From Methanobacterium sp. UBA44 (GTDB lineage: Archaea > Methanobacteriota > Methanobacteria > Methanobacteriales > Methanobacteriaceae), in NCBI GenBank assembly GCA_002494885.1, contig DACV01000009.1, positions 1 through 64,000 of the forward strand: a stretch of DNA of 64,000 nt, given 5' to 3'. Positions 1-8,173 of the stretch are shown piece by piece; positions within the stretch are counted from its first letter, which is position 1; every line of letters begins with the position of its first letter. Both the position numbers and the translations under genes were made by a program. A model generated the notes under the pieces. That model had not been told where the DNA came from. It saw nothing but the letters and a program-made list of their open reading frames with translations, and made no database searches.

Positions 1-111
1 ACTTTGGTATTTAACTATAAATCATAAAAAATAAAACCTCCAAACTCATATAATAATACAGATAAGTCAGTCCATAAAAACTAATTTTTATAGGTTAAGA
101 GGGCATTCGGG

Positions 112-2337
112 ATGACAAGAGATGACAAATGGCTTGAAAAAATTGAAAAAGAACTTGAAAACGCCAAAAATAATGGAGAAGTATCTCCAAAAATCATTGA
201 GTTAGTTAGTGAGCTTCGCATTCATCAAACTGAGCTTGAAATGCAGAATGATGAATTAAGGCATTCTCAAGAGGAACTTGCGGTGCTTTATCATGAATTG
301 TATAATGATATGCCTGTAGGATATTTCATTTTAGATAAAGATGGTATTATAAGAAATGTTAATAGTAAAGGGGCTGAACTACTTCTATTAACAAAAAACG
401 AGATTATTGGACGAGGTTTTAGCAAATTTATCGTTAAAGAGGATGAAAATAAATATTTTAGTGTACTATCAGATATGTTAAAAATTAGTGATGAACAAGA
501 ATTAGAGCTTCAATTTAAAAGATTTACAACAATTTTTTATGCAAATGTGAAAATTACACCACTATATCATAGGAAAGGGGCAAAATACAGGATAATTATT
601 GAAGATATTACCAAAAACAAAAAATCTGAAATGAGGATTAAAGAATTATTAGAAGAAAATCCACAATTTGCTGAGGAACTGGAAGTAAGTAATGAAGAAT
701 TACAGGCTACTACCGAAGAACTTCGCTTAGCTAATGAAGAGCTTAAAGAAAGCGAAGAGCGTTATAAAAATCTTATTGAGGCATTACCTAATGCAATGAT
801 AGTACATGGTGAAGGTAAAATCAAATTTGTTAATCTTGCAGCATTGGAACTTTTTAAAGCAGGGGATGAAACTGAACTTATAGGAAAGCCAATATTAAGC
901 ATTTTATCCCCCGAAATGCATGAGATAGGTAAACAAAGAATTAAACAAGCCGAATCTGAGCAGACACCTTTTAAAGAGTTAAAATATAAAAGACTTGATG
1001 GTAGTTTATTCTATGGGGAAGCAACCGGGAAAAGCATAATTTATCAAGGCAAACCTGCAATTCAGTTCATAATAAGAGATATTACCGAGCGTAAAAATGC
1101 TGAAGAAGTATTGAAGAGGAGTGAGGAAACTGCTCGTCAACGTGCAGAAGAACTGAAAAAATTGATGGATATGAGTCCTGCATCAATATTTTTATCTGAA
1201 GACCCTTATTGCCAGTCAATTGTTGGTAATGAGGAAGGCAATAGGATGTATGAAGTAGACCGTGGCAGTGATGTCTCAGCCGGTACAATAGGGGGAGAAG
1301 TGCTTAATGTTGAGCGCCGTTTTTTTAAGGATGGCAAAGAACTTAAACCAGAAGAATTACCAATGCAGTTGGCTGTTAAAAAAGGCGAAGATGTATTAAA
1401 TTATGAGATGGATGCCTTGATGCCCAGTGGCAAGATGATTACCATGTTTGGTAGTGCCAGCCCATTATTTAATAATAAAGGCAAAGTACGTGGATGCCTG
1501 GGAATATATATTGATAGTACTGACCTTAAACAGACTGAAAAGGCTTTAAAAGAGGCTCGTGATACTCTGGAGGGGAAGGTTGATGAACATACCAGAGAAC
1601 TTGAAGAAGTTATAAGTGAATTGGAGCGTTCTAATCAGGAATTGCAGAGTTTTGCTTATATAACCAGTCACGACTTGCAGGAACCATTACGTACAATGGG
1701 TAATTATGCTGGACTCCTGAAAAGGCGTTATAAGGGCCAGTTAGATTCTGATGCTGATGAATTTCTGGACTTCATGGCAGATAGTGCAGCAAGAATGAAG
1801 GATATGGTTCAGGGATTATTGGATTATTCTCGTGTTGGGGCTCAAGGAAGGGAATTTAGTGAATTTAGTGCTGAAGAGGCTTTAAATTCTGCTTTAATTA
1901 ATTTGAAATCTGCAATAGAAGAATGCCATACCCATATAACTCATGACCCTCTTCCAGATATAGTTGCTGATAAGGGCCAAATTAGCCGTGTATTTCAGAA
2001 TTTAGTAGGAAACGCTCTCAAATTCTGTAAGGGAGGAGTAAAACCCAGGATACATATTTCAGCTCAAAAAGAAGATGATGAATATTTGTTTTTAGTAAGT
2101 GACAATGGAATTGGAATAGAAAAACAATACGCAGATGGAATATTCGAAGTTTTTAAACGTTTACATGCAATTGGAGAATATCAAGGAGTAGGAATAGGAC
2201 TTGCAATTGTTAAAAGGATTATTGAACGACATGATGGTCGTATTTGGGTTGAAAGTGAGTTAGGTAAGGGTTCTACTTTTTATTTTACCATTCCAGTTGA
2301 ACCCATCTGGGGGGGGGCAATTCTTAAAATTCAATAA
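112..2337 (+). CDS. Soluble PAS-domain sensor histidine kinase
   Basis: Cytoplasmic two-component sensor kinase of 741 residues with no membrane segment. It has an N-terminal coiled coil, a PAS domain at about 60-170, a second coil rich in E, L and N, PAS at about 220-330 and about 345-475, a HisKA dimerisation helix with SHDLQEPLR (phospho-acceptor His520), and an HATPase_c domain with the N box NLVGNALKF, DNGIGI and GVGIGLAIV. The family autophosphorylates His and passes phosphate to a response regulator; no regulator gene is adjacent, so the partner and ligand are unknown. A run of nine G at 2309-2317 lies just before the stop, beyond the conserved kinase end, so slippage there would alter only the tail. 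Confidence 0.93.
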   Translation: MTRDDKWLEKIEKELENAKNNGEVSPKIIELVSELRIHQTELEMQNDELRHSQEELAVLYHELYNDMPVGYFILDKDGIIRNVNSKGAELLLLTKNEIIGRGFSKFIVKEDENKYFSVLSDMLKISDEQELELQFKRFTTIFYANVKITPLYHRKGAKYRIIIEDITKNKKSEMRIKELLEENPQFAEELEVSNEELQATTEELRLANEELKESEERYKNLIEALPNAMIVHGEGKIKFVNLAALELFKAGDETELIGKPILSILSPEMHEIGKQRIKQAESEQTPFKELKYKRLDGSLFYGEATGKSIIYQGKPAIQFIIRDITERKNAEEVLKRSEETARQRAEELKKLMDMSPASIFLSEDPYCQSIVGNEEGNRMYEVDRGSDVSAGTIGGEVLNVERRFFKDGKELKPEELPMQLAVKKGEDVLNYEMDALMPSGKMITMFGSASPLFNNKGKVRGCLGIYIDSTDLKQTEKALKEARDTLEGKVDEHTRELEEVISELERSNQELQSFAYITSHDLQEPLRTMGNYAGLLKRRYKGQLDSDADEFLDFMADSAARMKDMVQGLLDYSRVGAQGREFSEFSAEEALNSALINLKSAIEECHTHITHDPLPDIVADKGQISRVFQNLVGNALKFCKGGVKPRIHISAQKEDDEYLFLVSDNGIGIEKQYADGIFEVFKRLHAIGEYQGVGIGLAIVKRIIERHDGRIWVESELGKGSTFYFTIPVEPIWGGAILKIQ

Positions 2338-2519
2338 ACTCTATTGATTTTTTTGAGTAGGTTAAATAAATTTAATATTTAATAAATCCAGTTAATTTTC
2401 TGTTTTTTAGAGCCTTATTTAAGTTTAATTAGATTATTTAATGATTAAAGCAATTTTTTGAGCAACGAAAACGAGGCTCTGGCCAAGACCCTCACCAGAT
2501 CCTATAACTAATTCCTAAA

Positions 2520-2726
2520 AAATCTGCAATGGTTAGAGGATGTGTTCACGTTGATTTATACTGTATCGTTCGCCGACATCTTCAATTAAAAAGCCATACA
2601 ATTGGAAACGTTTATTTTGAGCTTTTTATAATAGTTCTATTTATTGTAATTATTGCAGGGTATTTCTGTTTTCAGAAAGAAAAGAAGAGACTTAGAAAAA
2701 AGTCAATAGGAGATTTTCAAGCTTAA
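2520..2726 (+). pseudogene. Fragment of a family B DNA polymerase gene
   Basis: The reading frame over 2520-2622 gives SAMVRGCVHVDLYCIVRRH and on to VYFELF. This aligns residue for residue with the exonuclease-region stretch of the intact PolB1 in this window (SAAVVRGRVHVDLYPIMRRH to VYEELF). After that the frame runs into a hydrophobic stretch and a basic tail unrelated to polymerase and stops at 2726. Nothing else of a polymerase is present on either side. It is therefore best read as a remnant of a second PolB gene, with an unrelated open tail. DNA identity to the intact gene is clearly partial, so it is not a recent copy. A small membrane protein cannot be fully excluded. Confidence 0.6.
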
Positions 2727-3072
2727 TAATGAATTTAACAATTTAAGGCCTAAAAATTATAATAACTAATATAACTGGATTAAAGAAGAATTAGAATGTA
2801 TTTATTGTGATTATGAAGATATGATGCTCTTAAACAAGAAATAAACGTATAATATTTATCTTTTTAAACTTACCTTATCTTATTTTTATCTTTTAATTTA
2901 AATTAATGCAATAAACAGATGTGAACATTAATCTGTATTTATTATTGGGATTTTAACTTCAATTTATATATATGGGTTTCAATATACATTATCCGGAATT
3001 AATTAAATGCCACTTTAAATGACTAAGCATAAATATATGCTAATACAAATTAATAATAAAAAGGTGAAAATT
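2727..3072. other. Non-coding stretch, promoter of the next operon
   Basis: No convincing gene. A 23-codon open stretch near 2780-2840 (encoding WIKEELECIYCDYEDMM) has no start codon and may be another scrap. A TATA-like ATTTATATATATGG near 2963-2976 is a plausible promoter for the membrane-protein genes that follow. Confidence 0.4.
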
Positions 3073-3495
3073 ATGGTGGATATTGCTACTCAAATTTCAC
3101 AATATATAATTCCAATAATAATGGGTGTTTTAGCAGCAATAGTGATAATAATTGTTGTTGTTCAATGGAAAAAGGTCAGAGAGACTCAAAACAATGTAGC
3201 GCTTGTTGAAAAGCAGGTTGAGCTTAAAAAAATTTCTTTAGTTGAAAAAGACCTCGAAGCCAAACGACTACTTGAAAATGCACTGCCTTTACCAAAGGAA
3301 CAGCAGGAAAGACTGGCGAGCATTAGAAGGGATACTTCAGAAATTATGAACAAAGTCGGGTTTCTGCACGGAGAATTAAATGAGCGAATGGCTCGTCTTG
3401 AAGCCCAGGCTGAATACGGGAAACTACAAAAGCTGATGAAAGACCTTGAAAACAAAGAAAAAGAATTGGATAAAAAAATAGAGAGGGGGACCTAA
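3073..3495 (+). CDS. Membrane-anchored coiled-coil protein
   Basis: Small protein of 140 residues with one N-terminal membrane helix (residues about 8-32, rich in I and V) followed by a long charged cytoplasmic coiled coil that ends in a run of K and E. I chose ATG 3073 because AAGGTGA lies just upstream; an in-frame ATG at 3019 would add 18 polar residues ahead of the helix and has no ribosome binding site. It ends 3 bases before the next gene, which has the same architecture, so the two are likely co-transcribed and may form a complex at the membrane. I do not recognise a named family; function unknown. Confidence 0.75.
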   Translation: MVDIATQISQYIIPIIMGVLAAIVIIIVVVQWKKVRETQNNVALVEKQVELKKISLVEKDLEAKRLLENALPLPKEQQERLASIRRDTSEIMNKVGFLHGELNERMARLEAQAEYGKLQKLMKDLENKEKELDKKIERGT

Positions 3496-3498
3496 TCA

Positions 3499-4026
3499 AT
3501 GGAACCAATGGAACTATTAGCAGTTCTAATATTATTTGCAGCAATAGTAGTTCTCTTATACTATTTTCTCAGAGAATCTGGTGGTGTATCATCATCGAAT
3601 TTAAGATCAAGCATATATGACGTGGGTAATAGAATTTCTGAAGGAGTTTCTGAAGCTGGTGAAAGATTTCAAAGTACGGGTGAAGAAAGTGGAGAAAGTA
3701 AGGTATCTGGTGTAAGCGAAAGAGTATCAGAAATGAGTAAAAAGACATGGGGAAAAGTAAAAGATGTCCCTATAAGTACAGATGTCCTCTCTGGACGAAT
3801 TGATGAATTCTTAAATGAACAGAGCGATCAACTGATAAAAGACTGGTCACTGGCCACAAAGTCTGATGTAAATGAGCTGGAGAAAAGATACAGTAAAGTA
3901 TCCCGTGATGTGGATGACCTTGCCAAAAGATTTGATGAATTCAGAGGGCATGCTAATAAGAAATTTAAGCATATCGAGAAAAGACTAAACACATTAGAGG
4001 GTGAAGAAGAAACTGAACAATCATAA
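3499..4026 (+). CDS. Membrane-anchored coiled-coil protein, partner of the upstream gene
   Basis: 175 residues: one N-terminal membrane helix (about residues 4-24), a Ser/Gly/Glu-rich linker, then a predicted coiled coil (about 100-170) with regular L, V and F spacing. The start sits 3 bases after the upstream stop, behind AGAGGGGGACC, so translation is probably coupled. Similar single-helix plus coiled-coil proteins often act as scaffolds or tethers, but no enzyme motif is visible and no function can be given. Composition is like its neighbours. Confidence 0.75.
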   Translation: MEPMELLAVLILFAAIVVLLYYFLRESGGVSSSNLRSSIYDVGNRISEGVSEAGERFQSTGEESGESKVSGVSERVSEMSKKTWGKVKDVPISTDVLSGRIDEFLNEQSDQLIKDWSLATKSDVNELEKRYSKVSRDVDDLAKRFDEFRGHANKKFKHIEKRLNTLEGEEETEQS

Positions 4027-4069
4027 ATCGCTCCTTAAACCTTTCCATCCCTAATTGACGAATGATAAT

Positions 4070-4408
4070 ATGGTTGAATTTTTTGGTATAATCAATATTG
4101 TAGTTTATTTTCTTTCTTATTTTGGAGCAATAGTTATTTTTTATGGGGGTATAATGGCTGTGGTTAATATCCTTAAAATTGAAATTTTAAGGAGAGAAAA
4201 TGATTATAATAATATAAGGCGTGATTTTACCTCTAAAATATTGCTTGGATTAGATTTTTTTATAGCTGCAGATCTTATAAAATCGATTCTGGAACCTGAA
4301 TTTAATCAATTAATTATCCTGGCCATAATTGTGGCTATCAGAACTGTTGTAGGATATTCTTTAACCCATGAAATCAAAGAATTGGAAAATGAAAATAAAA
4401 GTAGTTGA
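4070..4408 (+). CDS. DUF1622 family membrane protein
   Basis: About 112 residues with three predicted membrane helices. It matches the DUF1622 pattern: a first helix, GGIMAVVN, a polar loop with RRDF, the signature LGLDFFIAADLIKSI, then a final helix with IRTVVGYSL. The family is widespread in bacteria and archaea and has no known function. ATG 4070 gives a start just before the first helix; TTG 4055 would add five residues. No good ribosome binding site is seen for either, so the start is uncertain. The gene stands alone before the tRNA. Confidence 0.8.
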   Translation: MVEFFGIINIVVYFLSYFGAIVIFYGGIMAVVNILKIEILRRENDYNNIRRDFTSKILLGLDFFIAADLIKSILEPEFNQLIILAIIVAIRTVVGYSLTHEIKELENENKSS

Positions 4409-4516
4409 TTAATAAAAGAATACTTTTTAGCCCAAATTTATTTAAAAGTAACATTTAAATAATTATTTTTTGAATATAAACCCAGATTAAAAATAATTTA
4501 TTAAATTCAACTAAAA

Positions 4517-4530
4517 GAAACCTTTATATA
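4517..4530 (+). promoter_or_regulatory. TATA box of the initiator tRNA gene
   Basis: AAACCTTTATATA lies about 30 bases before the mature tRNA 5' end, the usual distance for an archaeal box A driving a stable RNA with a very short leader. Confidence 0.6.
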
Positions 4531-4555
4531 CTCCAAAGTACAAACCATGATACTA

Positions 4556-4634
<79 letters not shown>

Positions 4635-4746
4635 ATTATTATATTTTCTTAGATCAATAAAAATTTAAATTGAGGTTACTTTATTAGGTAACATTGGGAT
4701 ACAAATTTTAGAAAATTTTTATAGTCACTATTGATTCATAATTTTA

Positions 4747-4797
4747 AAGTGGGCGAAGCCCGCTTGTTTTTAATCAACTTTTTTATTAAAAAAGTTG
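4747..4797 (+). repeat. Two perfect or near-perfect hairpins with 3-base loops
   Basis: The first hairpin has arms AAGTGGGC and GCCCGCTT around a GAA loop (one G-T pair). The second has arms CAACTTTTTT and AAAAAAGTTG around ATT, and abuts the RNase P RNA. Their geometry matches the hairpin ladder between dnaK and dnaJ. They could be a terminator for the tRNA transcript or a 5' leader structure. Confidence 0.6.
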
Positions 4798-5103
4798 GGG
4801 GTAAGCCGAAGAGCAGCTAACGGTTTATTGCTTTAATGCAATTTAAACTGAGGAAACTCCATCCATCATACAGAACCGTGGTGTCGAGAGGCATATGTTT
4901 AGATGCATAACTCTGGAGCAGAAACGAAACGTCTTTTGATAGATGAACATGATGCATAAGCTGAAGATATCAAAAGGAACGGTGAAACGGCCATTTCGCG
5001 GGATGCAAGGGTAAATACTGCTGATGAATCCTGTAGGAGGCAGAGGTAGCTCGCATAGATGAATGCTGCTGAAACAGAAGGTGGGTTACTCTCGGCATAC
5101 CCC
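4798..5103 (+). ncRNA. rnpB: RNase P RNA (archaeal type A)
   Basis: The catalytic RNA that trims tRNA 5' leaders. The ends pair as helix P1: GGGGTAAGCC at 4798-4807 with GGCATACCCC at 5094-5103, one mismatch. Universal core motifs are present: GAGGAAACTCC near 4852 (CR-I), an AGAAACGAAAC stretch, GGTGAAACGGCC, and the 3' core GAAACAGAAGGTGGGTTA near 5081 (the ACAGAA...GGNTTA signature). The length, about 306 bases, fits archaeal type A. Ends are set from P1 and may be off by a few bases. Confidence 0.92.
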
Positions 5104-5152
5104 AAACATTCTATTTTAAAGGATTTTAACAAAGCATGAAAATCAAAAAATT

Positions 5153-5515
5153 TCATTCTTTAAAATCTTCATAAACCCTTAAAGATTTTGCAAGTGCATC
5201 TGTTTCTGCTATTTGAGCCCCTATTATAATAGCTAAAAAGATCTGTTCATATGTTGCTCCAAATTCCTTTGCAACCTTAAGATGAGTTAATAAACAATGT
5301 TCAGCTCCCATTGCAGAGGCAGCACCTATAGAAATAAATTCTTTGGTTAAGGGAGGTAATGAATCATCATTATTTATTGTTTGTATTTTTTCAAAATAGG
5401 ATTTTAATGTGGCTGGATTTTCTGCTAGCACCTGAAAAATCCTGGGAACGAAGCCAAAATAGCTTTCAATTTTTTTAAATATTTCATTCACATTTATCTC
5501 TTCTTTTGTATTCAT
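5153..5515 (-). CDS. Carboxymuconolactone decarboxylase (AhpD-like) family protein
   Basis: 120-residue all-helical protein. The family core is seen as GAASAMGAEHCLLTH, the counterpart of the CxxCxxxH redox motif of AhpD. Here the first Cys is replaced (A-E-H-C), leaving one Cys and the His, so classical dithiol peroxidase chemistry is unlikely. Family members act in peroxide defence or ring-cleavage pathways; the role of this one is unknown. It starts at ATG 5515 behind GGAGATGAT and stands alone. A short remnant that looks like the N terminus of a related gene lies just upstream. Confidence 0.85.
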   Translation of the reverse strand: MNTKEEINVNEIFKKIESYFGFVPRIFQVLAENPATLKSYFEKIQTINNDDSLPPLTKEFISIGAASAMGAEHCLLTHLKVAKEFGATYEQIFLAIIIGAQIAETDALAKSLRVYEDFKE

Positions 5516-5630
5516 TGAATCATCTCCTATAATAAATGAATTAAGGGGAATGGAAATAAATATTTAACTATAATAATATTTTATAGTTTAATATGTCAAA
5601 AATAGGGTTTAAAGCATGCATTTCGTATGT

Positions 5631-5690
5631 TTAATTCAAAAAGCCTTCGATTTTAGTTAATATGTCTGTTACATCTACATCCTCTTGCAT
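5631..5690 (-). pseudogene. Possible N-terminal remnant of a second AhpD-like gene
   Basis: A 19-codon frame reads MQEDVDVTDILTKIEGFLN and stops. It resembles the start of the intact neighbour (KEEINVNEIFKKIESYFG) in spacing and residue type. There is no continuation in any frame. The rest of 5516-5843 holds no gene that I can see. Confidence 0.35.
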
Positions 5691-5843
5691 CAAATCATCT
5701 CATTTTTCATTAATCTATAATATATTAAGTACAGGTACTATAAAAATTGGTTTTGTAGATTATATATGCTTATTATTGAGCAAATTTTAATTTAAATCAA
5801 TAAAAAATTAATCAGAAATTAAAAAATAAATTGGTTATTAGTT

Positions 5844-6110
5844 TTACTTTAAAGTTTTACTGGCAACATTCTTTTCTGTAGCTGCACCCTTCTGGCAATA
5901 GAAAAAGCTATTTAACCGATATTCAATTTCGTTGGGACAATGCAAGCATAGACATCCTCTTTTTTCAAGACCACATCCAGAGCTTCCTCTTGAACAAAAA
6001 AGCCGTTCATTTTTATTATCCATACATTCATTGTATACAGGACAATTTGGGCAACGGCATCTTGCTGCGTTTTCCTCTGTATTAGGGACAATTTGATTTA
6101 TTTCAGTCAT
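5844..6110 (-). CDS. Ten-cysteine small protein (DUF2769-like)
   Basis: 88 residues. Pattern: CxCPxCP, then EC, FC, GC, CLCxxCP and a terminal FYYC-like end (FFYC), ten Cys in all. This matches the methanogen-enriched DUF2769 family, which has no known function. The spaced CxCPxCP and CxCxxCP groups suggest metal (Zn or Fe-S) binding; that is an inference. AAGGTGGATTT precedes ATG 6110. It is the last of four such domains in tandem on this strand, 15 bases after the next one. Confidence 0.82.
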   Translation of the reverse strand: MTEINQIVPNTEENAARCRCPNCPVYNECMDNKNERLFCSRGSSGCGLEKRGCLCLHCPNEIEYRLNSFFYCQKGAATEKNVASKTLK

Positions 6111-6125
6111 AAATCCACCTTATGG

Positions 6126-6365
6126 TTATTTTTTTGCATATCCCTCAACACAATAGTAGAAATCATATAATCCATATTCCTTTTCAACTGGGCATGTACC
6201 ACAGAGACAGCCCTTTTTTTCAGGATTACATTCAGTTTTTCCTCTTGAACAGAAAATTCGTTCTTCATTACTTTTCATACACTCATTATGGGTTGGACAT
6301 CCAGGACAAAGACATCTGGAGGCATTTTTATCTATATCTGGAACTATTCTTTCATTTTCGGCCAT
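6126..6365 (-). CDS. Ten-cysteine small protein (DUF2769-like)
   Basis: 79 residues consisting of one ten-Cys domain: CLCPGCPTHNEC, IFC, EC, GCLCGTCPVEKEY and FYYC. Of the small proteins it is the most similar to the C-terminal domain of the propeller fusion upstream, sharing CLCPGCPTHNEC exactly, so the array grew by duplication. AAAGGTGAT lies just before ATG 6365. Metal binding is likely from the Cys pattern but unproven. No signal peptide, so cytoplasmic. Confidence 0.82.
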   Translation of the reverse strand: MAENERIVPDIDKNASRCLCPGCPTHNECMKSNEERIFCSRGKTECNPEKKGCLCGTCPVEKEYGLYDFYYCVEGYAKK

Positions 6366-6434
6366 ATAATCACCTTTACATCATTAATAAGTATTTTTAA
6401 TTATGATCAAGCACACAAATATATTAAATTTAAA

Positions 6435-6665
6435 TTATAATCTGAAGGGGCTACTGCAATAATAAAAGCTTTTTATCTCATATTCTTTCCATACTGGGCA
6501 TTTTCCACATAAACAATCTATTTCATCGAGTTTACATTCTGTATTTCCACGAGAACAGTAAAGACGCTGGCTATTATGTCTCATACACTCATTGTATGTG
6601 GGACATCCGGGACATAGGCATTTACTGGCGTTTTCTTCTGTATCTGGTACAATATTTTCTTTCAT
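6435..6665 (-). CDS. Ten-cysteine small protein (DUF2769-like)
   Basis: About 76 residues, again a single domain: CLCPGCPTYNEC, YC, EC, CLCGKCPVWKEY and FYYC. I prefer ATG 6665 (MKENIVPDTEEN) because AAAGTGAT stands at the right distance; an upstream in-frame ATG at 6683 overlaps that site. Position and strand suggest one transcript with its paralogues. Function unknown. Confidence 0.8.
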   Translation of the reverse strand: MKENIVPDTEENASKCLCPGCPTYNECMRHNSQRLYCSRGNTECKLDEIDCLCGKCPVWKEYEIKSFYYCSSPFRL

Positions 6666-6740
6666 TAAAATCACTTTGATCAAATTCCATGTTATTTAAA
6701 GATTTAACCAGCTTCGTTCTTCTAATTGATTTAAGAAATT

Positions 6741-8081
6741 TTATTTTTTAGCAGCTCCTTCATCACAGTAATAGAATTCGGTTAATCCATATTCACTTTC
6801 AACTGGGCATTCACCACATAAACAACCTTTTCTTTCAAGATCACACTCTGTTTTTCCACCTGCACAGAACAAACGTTCATCTCTATTATTCATACATTCA
6901 TTATGGGTTGGACATCCAGGACAAAGACATTTTCCAAAGTTTTCTTTTGTATAAGGAACCAATATCTCTCCTTCAGCTTTAATTACAGAACTGATTTTAT
7001 ATATATTCCCGCTTGAAGCATGGGCTTGACCATTCTTTTCTCCATGTAAATCTGTAAAATATAATCCTCCAGGCCCAAAGGCCAGTCCACATGGGCTTGC
7101 TGCATTTTGGCCAATGTATGATGCAAATATATCATATGATTTAATGGCGGAGCCATCTTCGTTTAGTTTCATCTTTACAATTTTCTTCCCTTTTATAGAA
7201 GGCCCTTTAACATATGAACCTCCAAAATATGCCACAAATAATTCATCTTCATAGCCAAAAGGGAATTCTCCATTCTGCATAAAGTCAAGGGCTGTAATTC
7301 CTTCTGGGAAATTTATCCAAAATAGCGAATTTTCCCTCATGCTATTTGGCCAGCCGTAATTCTTCCCTGGTTCTACTTTAGCAATTCGATCATCATATGA
7401 TGGCCCATTATCAGATATATACAGTGATTTATCGCTCTTTCGCCATCTTGCTCCAAATGGATTCCTGAATCCTTTGGCAAATACGGAGCTATCTGGATCT
7501 GGGTTATCTTCCGGAATACTTCCATCTAAATTCATTCTAAGGACTTTTCCACGTAAATCACTATCATCCTGGGCTACTTTTGGATTTATCATTCCTTCTC
7601 CAAGATTAACATATAATTTACCGTCAAATCCTATGGTGATGGCTTGAATTTGATGGGCAGCTTTAATTGATGGTATATCTTCAAGTATGATTTCCATTGA
7701 GTCCATTTTCGATCCATCTTTGCTTTTTAACCTTACTAATTTATTTTTTACATCTCCTCCATCTTCATAAATCATGGATACAAATAGATCACCACTTTTT
7801 GGCTCAACACAAATGCCTGTTAATCCTGATTCTCCAGTTCCAGGGAATTCGTAGTTTGGTTCATAATTTAGAAGACTTTCTGCGTAATTGTGTACTTTCC
7901 AATCATTTGTAATTGCTTTAATTTTTCCATATAACTCAGTGACATATAAAAGTGGATCACTGGGGTTATCAGTTGGTTCTGGAACAAATGCAAGATTAAC
8001 AGGTAATTCAAGTCCTGTAATCAGTCTTTCTATTTTAAATCTTGGAAATACCCACCATATTTTTTCAATATTCTCATCCAT
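6741..8081 (-). CDS. Sugar-dehydrogenase-type beta-propeller fused to a ten-cysteine domain
   Basis: 446 residues. Residues about 1-370 match the glucose/sorbosone dehydrogenase (PQQ-type, GSDH) propeller: HQIQAITIGFDGKLYVNLGEG, LRGKVLRMNLDGSIP, GFRNPFGARW, GKNYGWP and a late CGLAFGPGGLYFTD. Residues about 373-446 are a complete ten-Cys DUF2769-like domain (CLCPGCPTHNEC to FYYC). GSDH proteins are usually exported; this one has no signal peptide, and methanogens are not known to make PQQ. The propeller may therefore bind a different ligand, with the Cys domain carrying a metal centre. Catalysis is unproven. It heads the four-domain array. Confidence 0.88.
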   Translation of the reverse strand: MDENIEKIWWVFPRFKIERLITGLELPVNLAFVPEPTDNPSDPLLYVTELYGKIKAITNDWKVHNYAESLLNYEPNYEFPGTGESGLTGICVEPKSGDLFVSMIYEDGGDVKNKLVRLKSKDGSKMDSMEIILEDIPSIKAAHQIQAITIGFDGKLYVNLGEGMINPKVAQDDSDLRGKVLRMNLDGSIPEDNPDPDSSVFAKGFRNPFGARWRKSDKSLYISDNGPSYDDRIAKVEPGKNYGWPNSMRENSLFWINFPEGITALDFMQNGEFPFGYEDELFVAYFGGSYVKGPSIKGKKIVKMKLNEDGSAIKSYDIFASYIGQNAASPCGLAFGPGGLYFTDLHGEKNGQAHASSGNIYKISSVIKAEGEILVPYTKENFGKCLCPGCPTHNECMNNRDERLFCAGGKTECDLERKGCLCGECPVESEYGLTEFYYCDEGAAKK

Positions 8082-8173
8082 ATAAAATCACCAGTTTATA
8101 TAACATTTGTTAATAATAATTAATATAATTTTATTAAAATTATTAGACTTTTTATAACCTTTTGATTTTGTAA

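Noticed and set aside
2529..2726. A genuine one-helix membrane protein
   Set aside because: The first half clearly matches PolB exonuclease sequence, and no ribosome binding site precedes the ATG.
4899..5156. Open frame on the minus strand across the RNase P RNA
   Set aside because: It is a chance frame opposite a well-supported structured RNA and has no family match or ribosome binding site.
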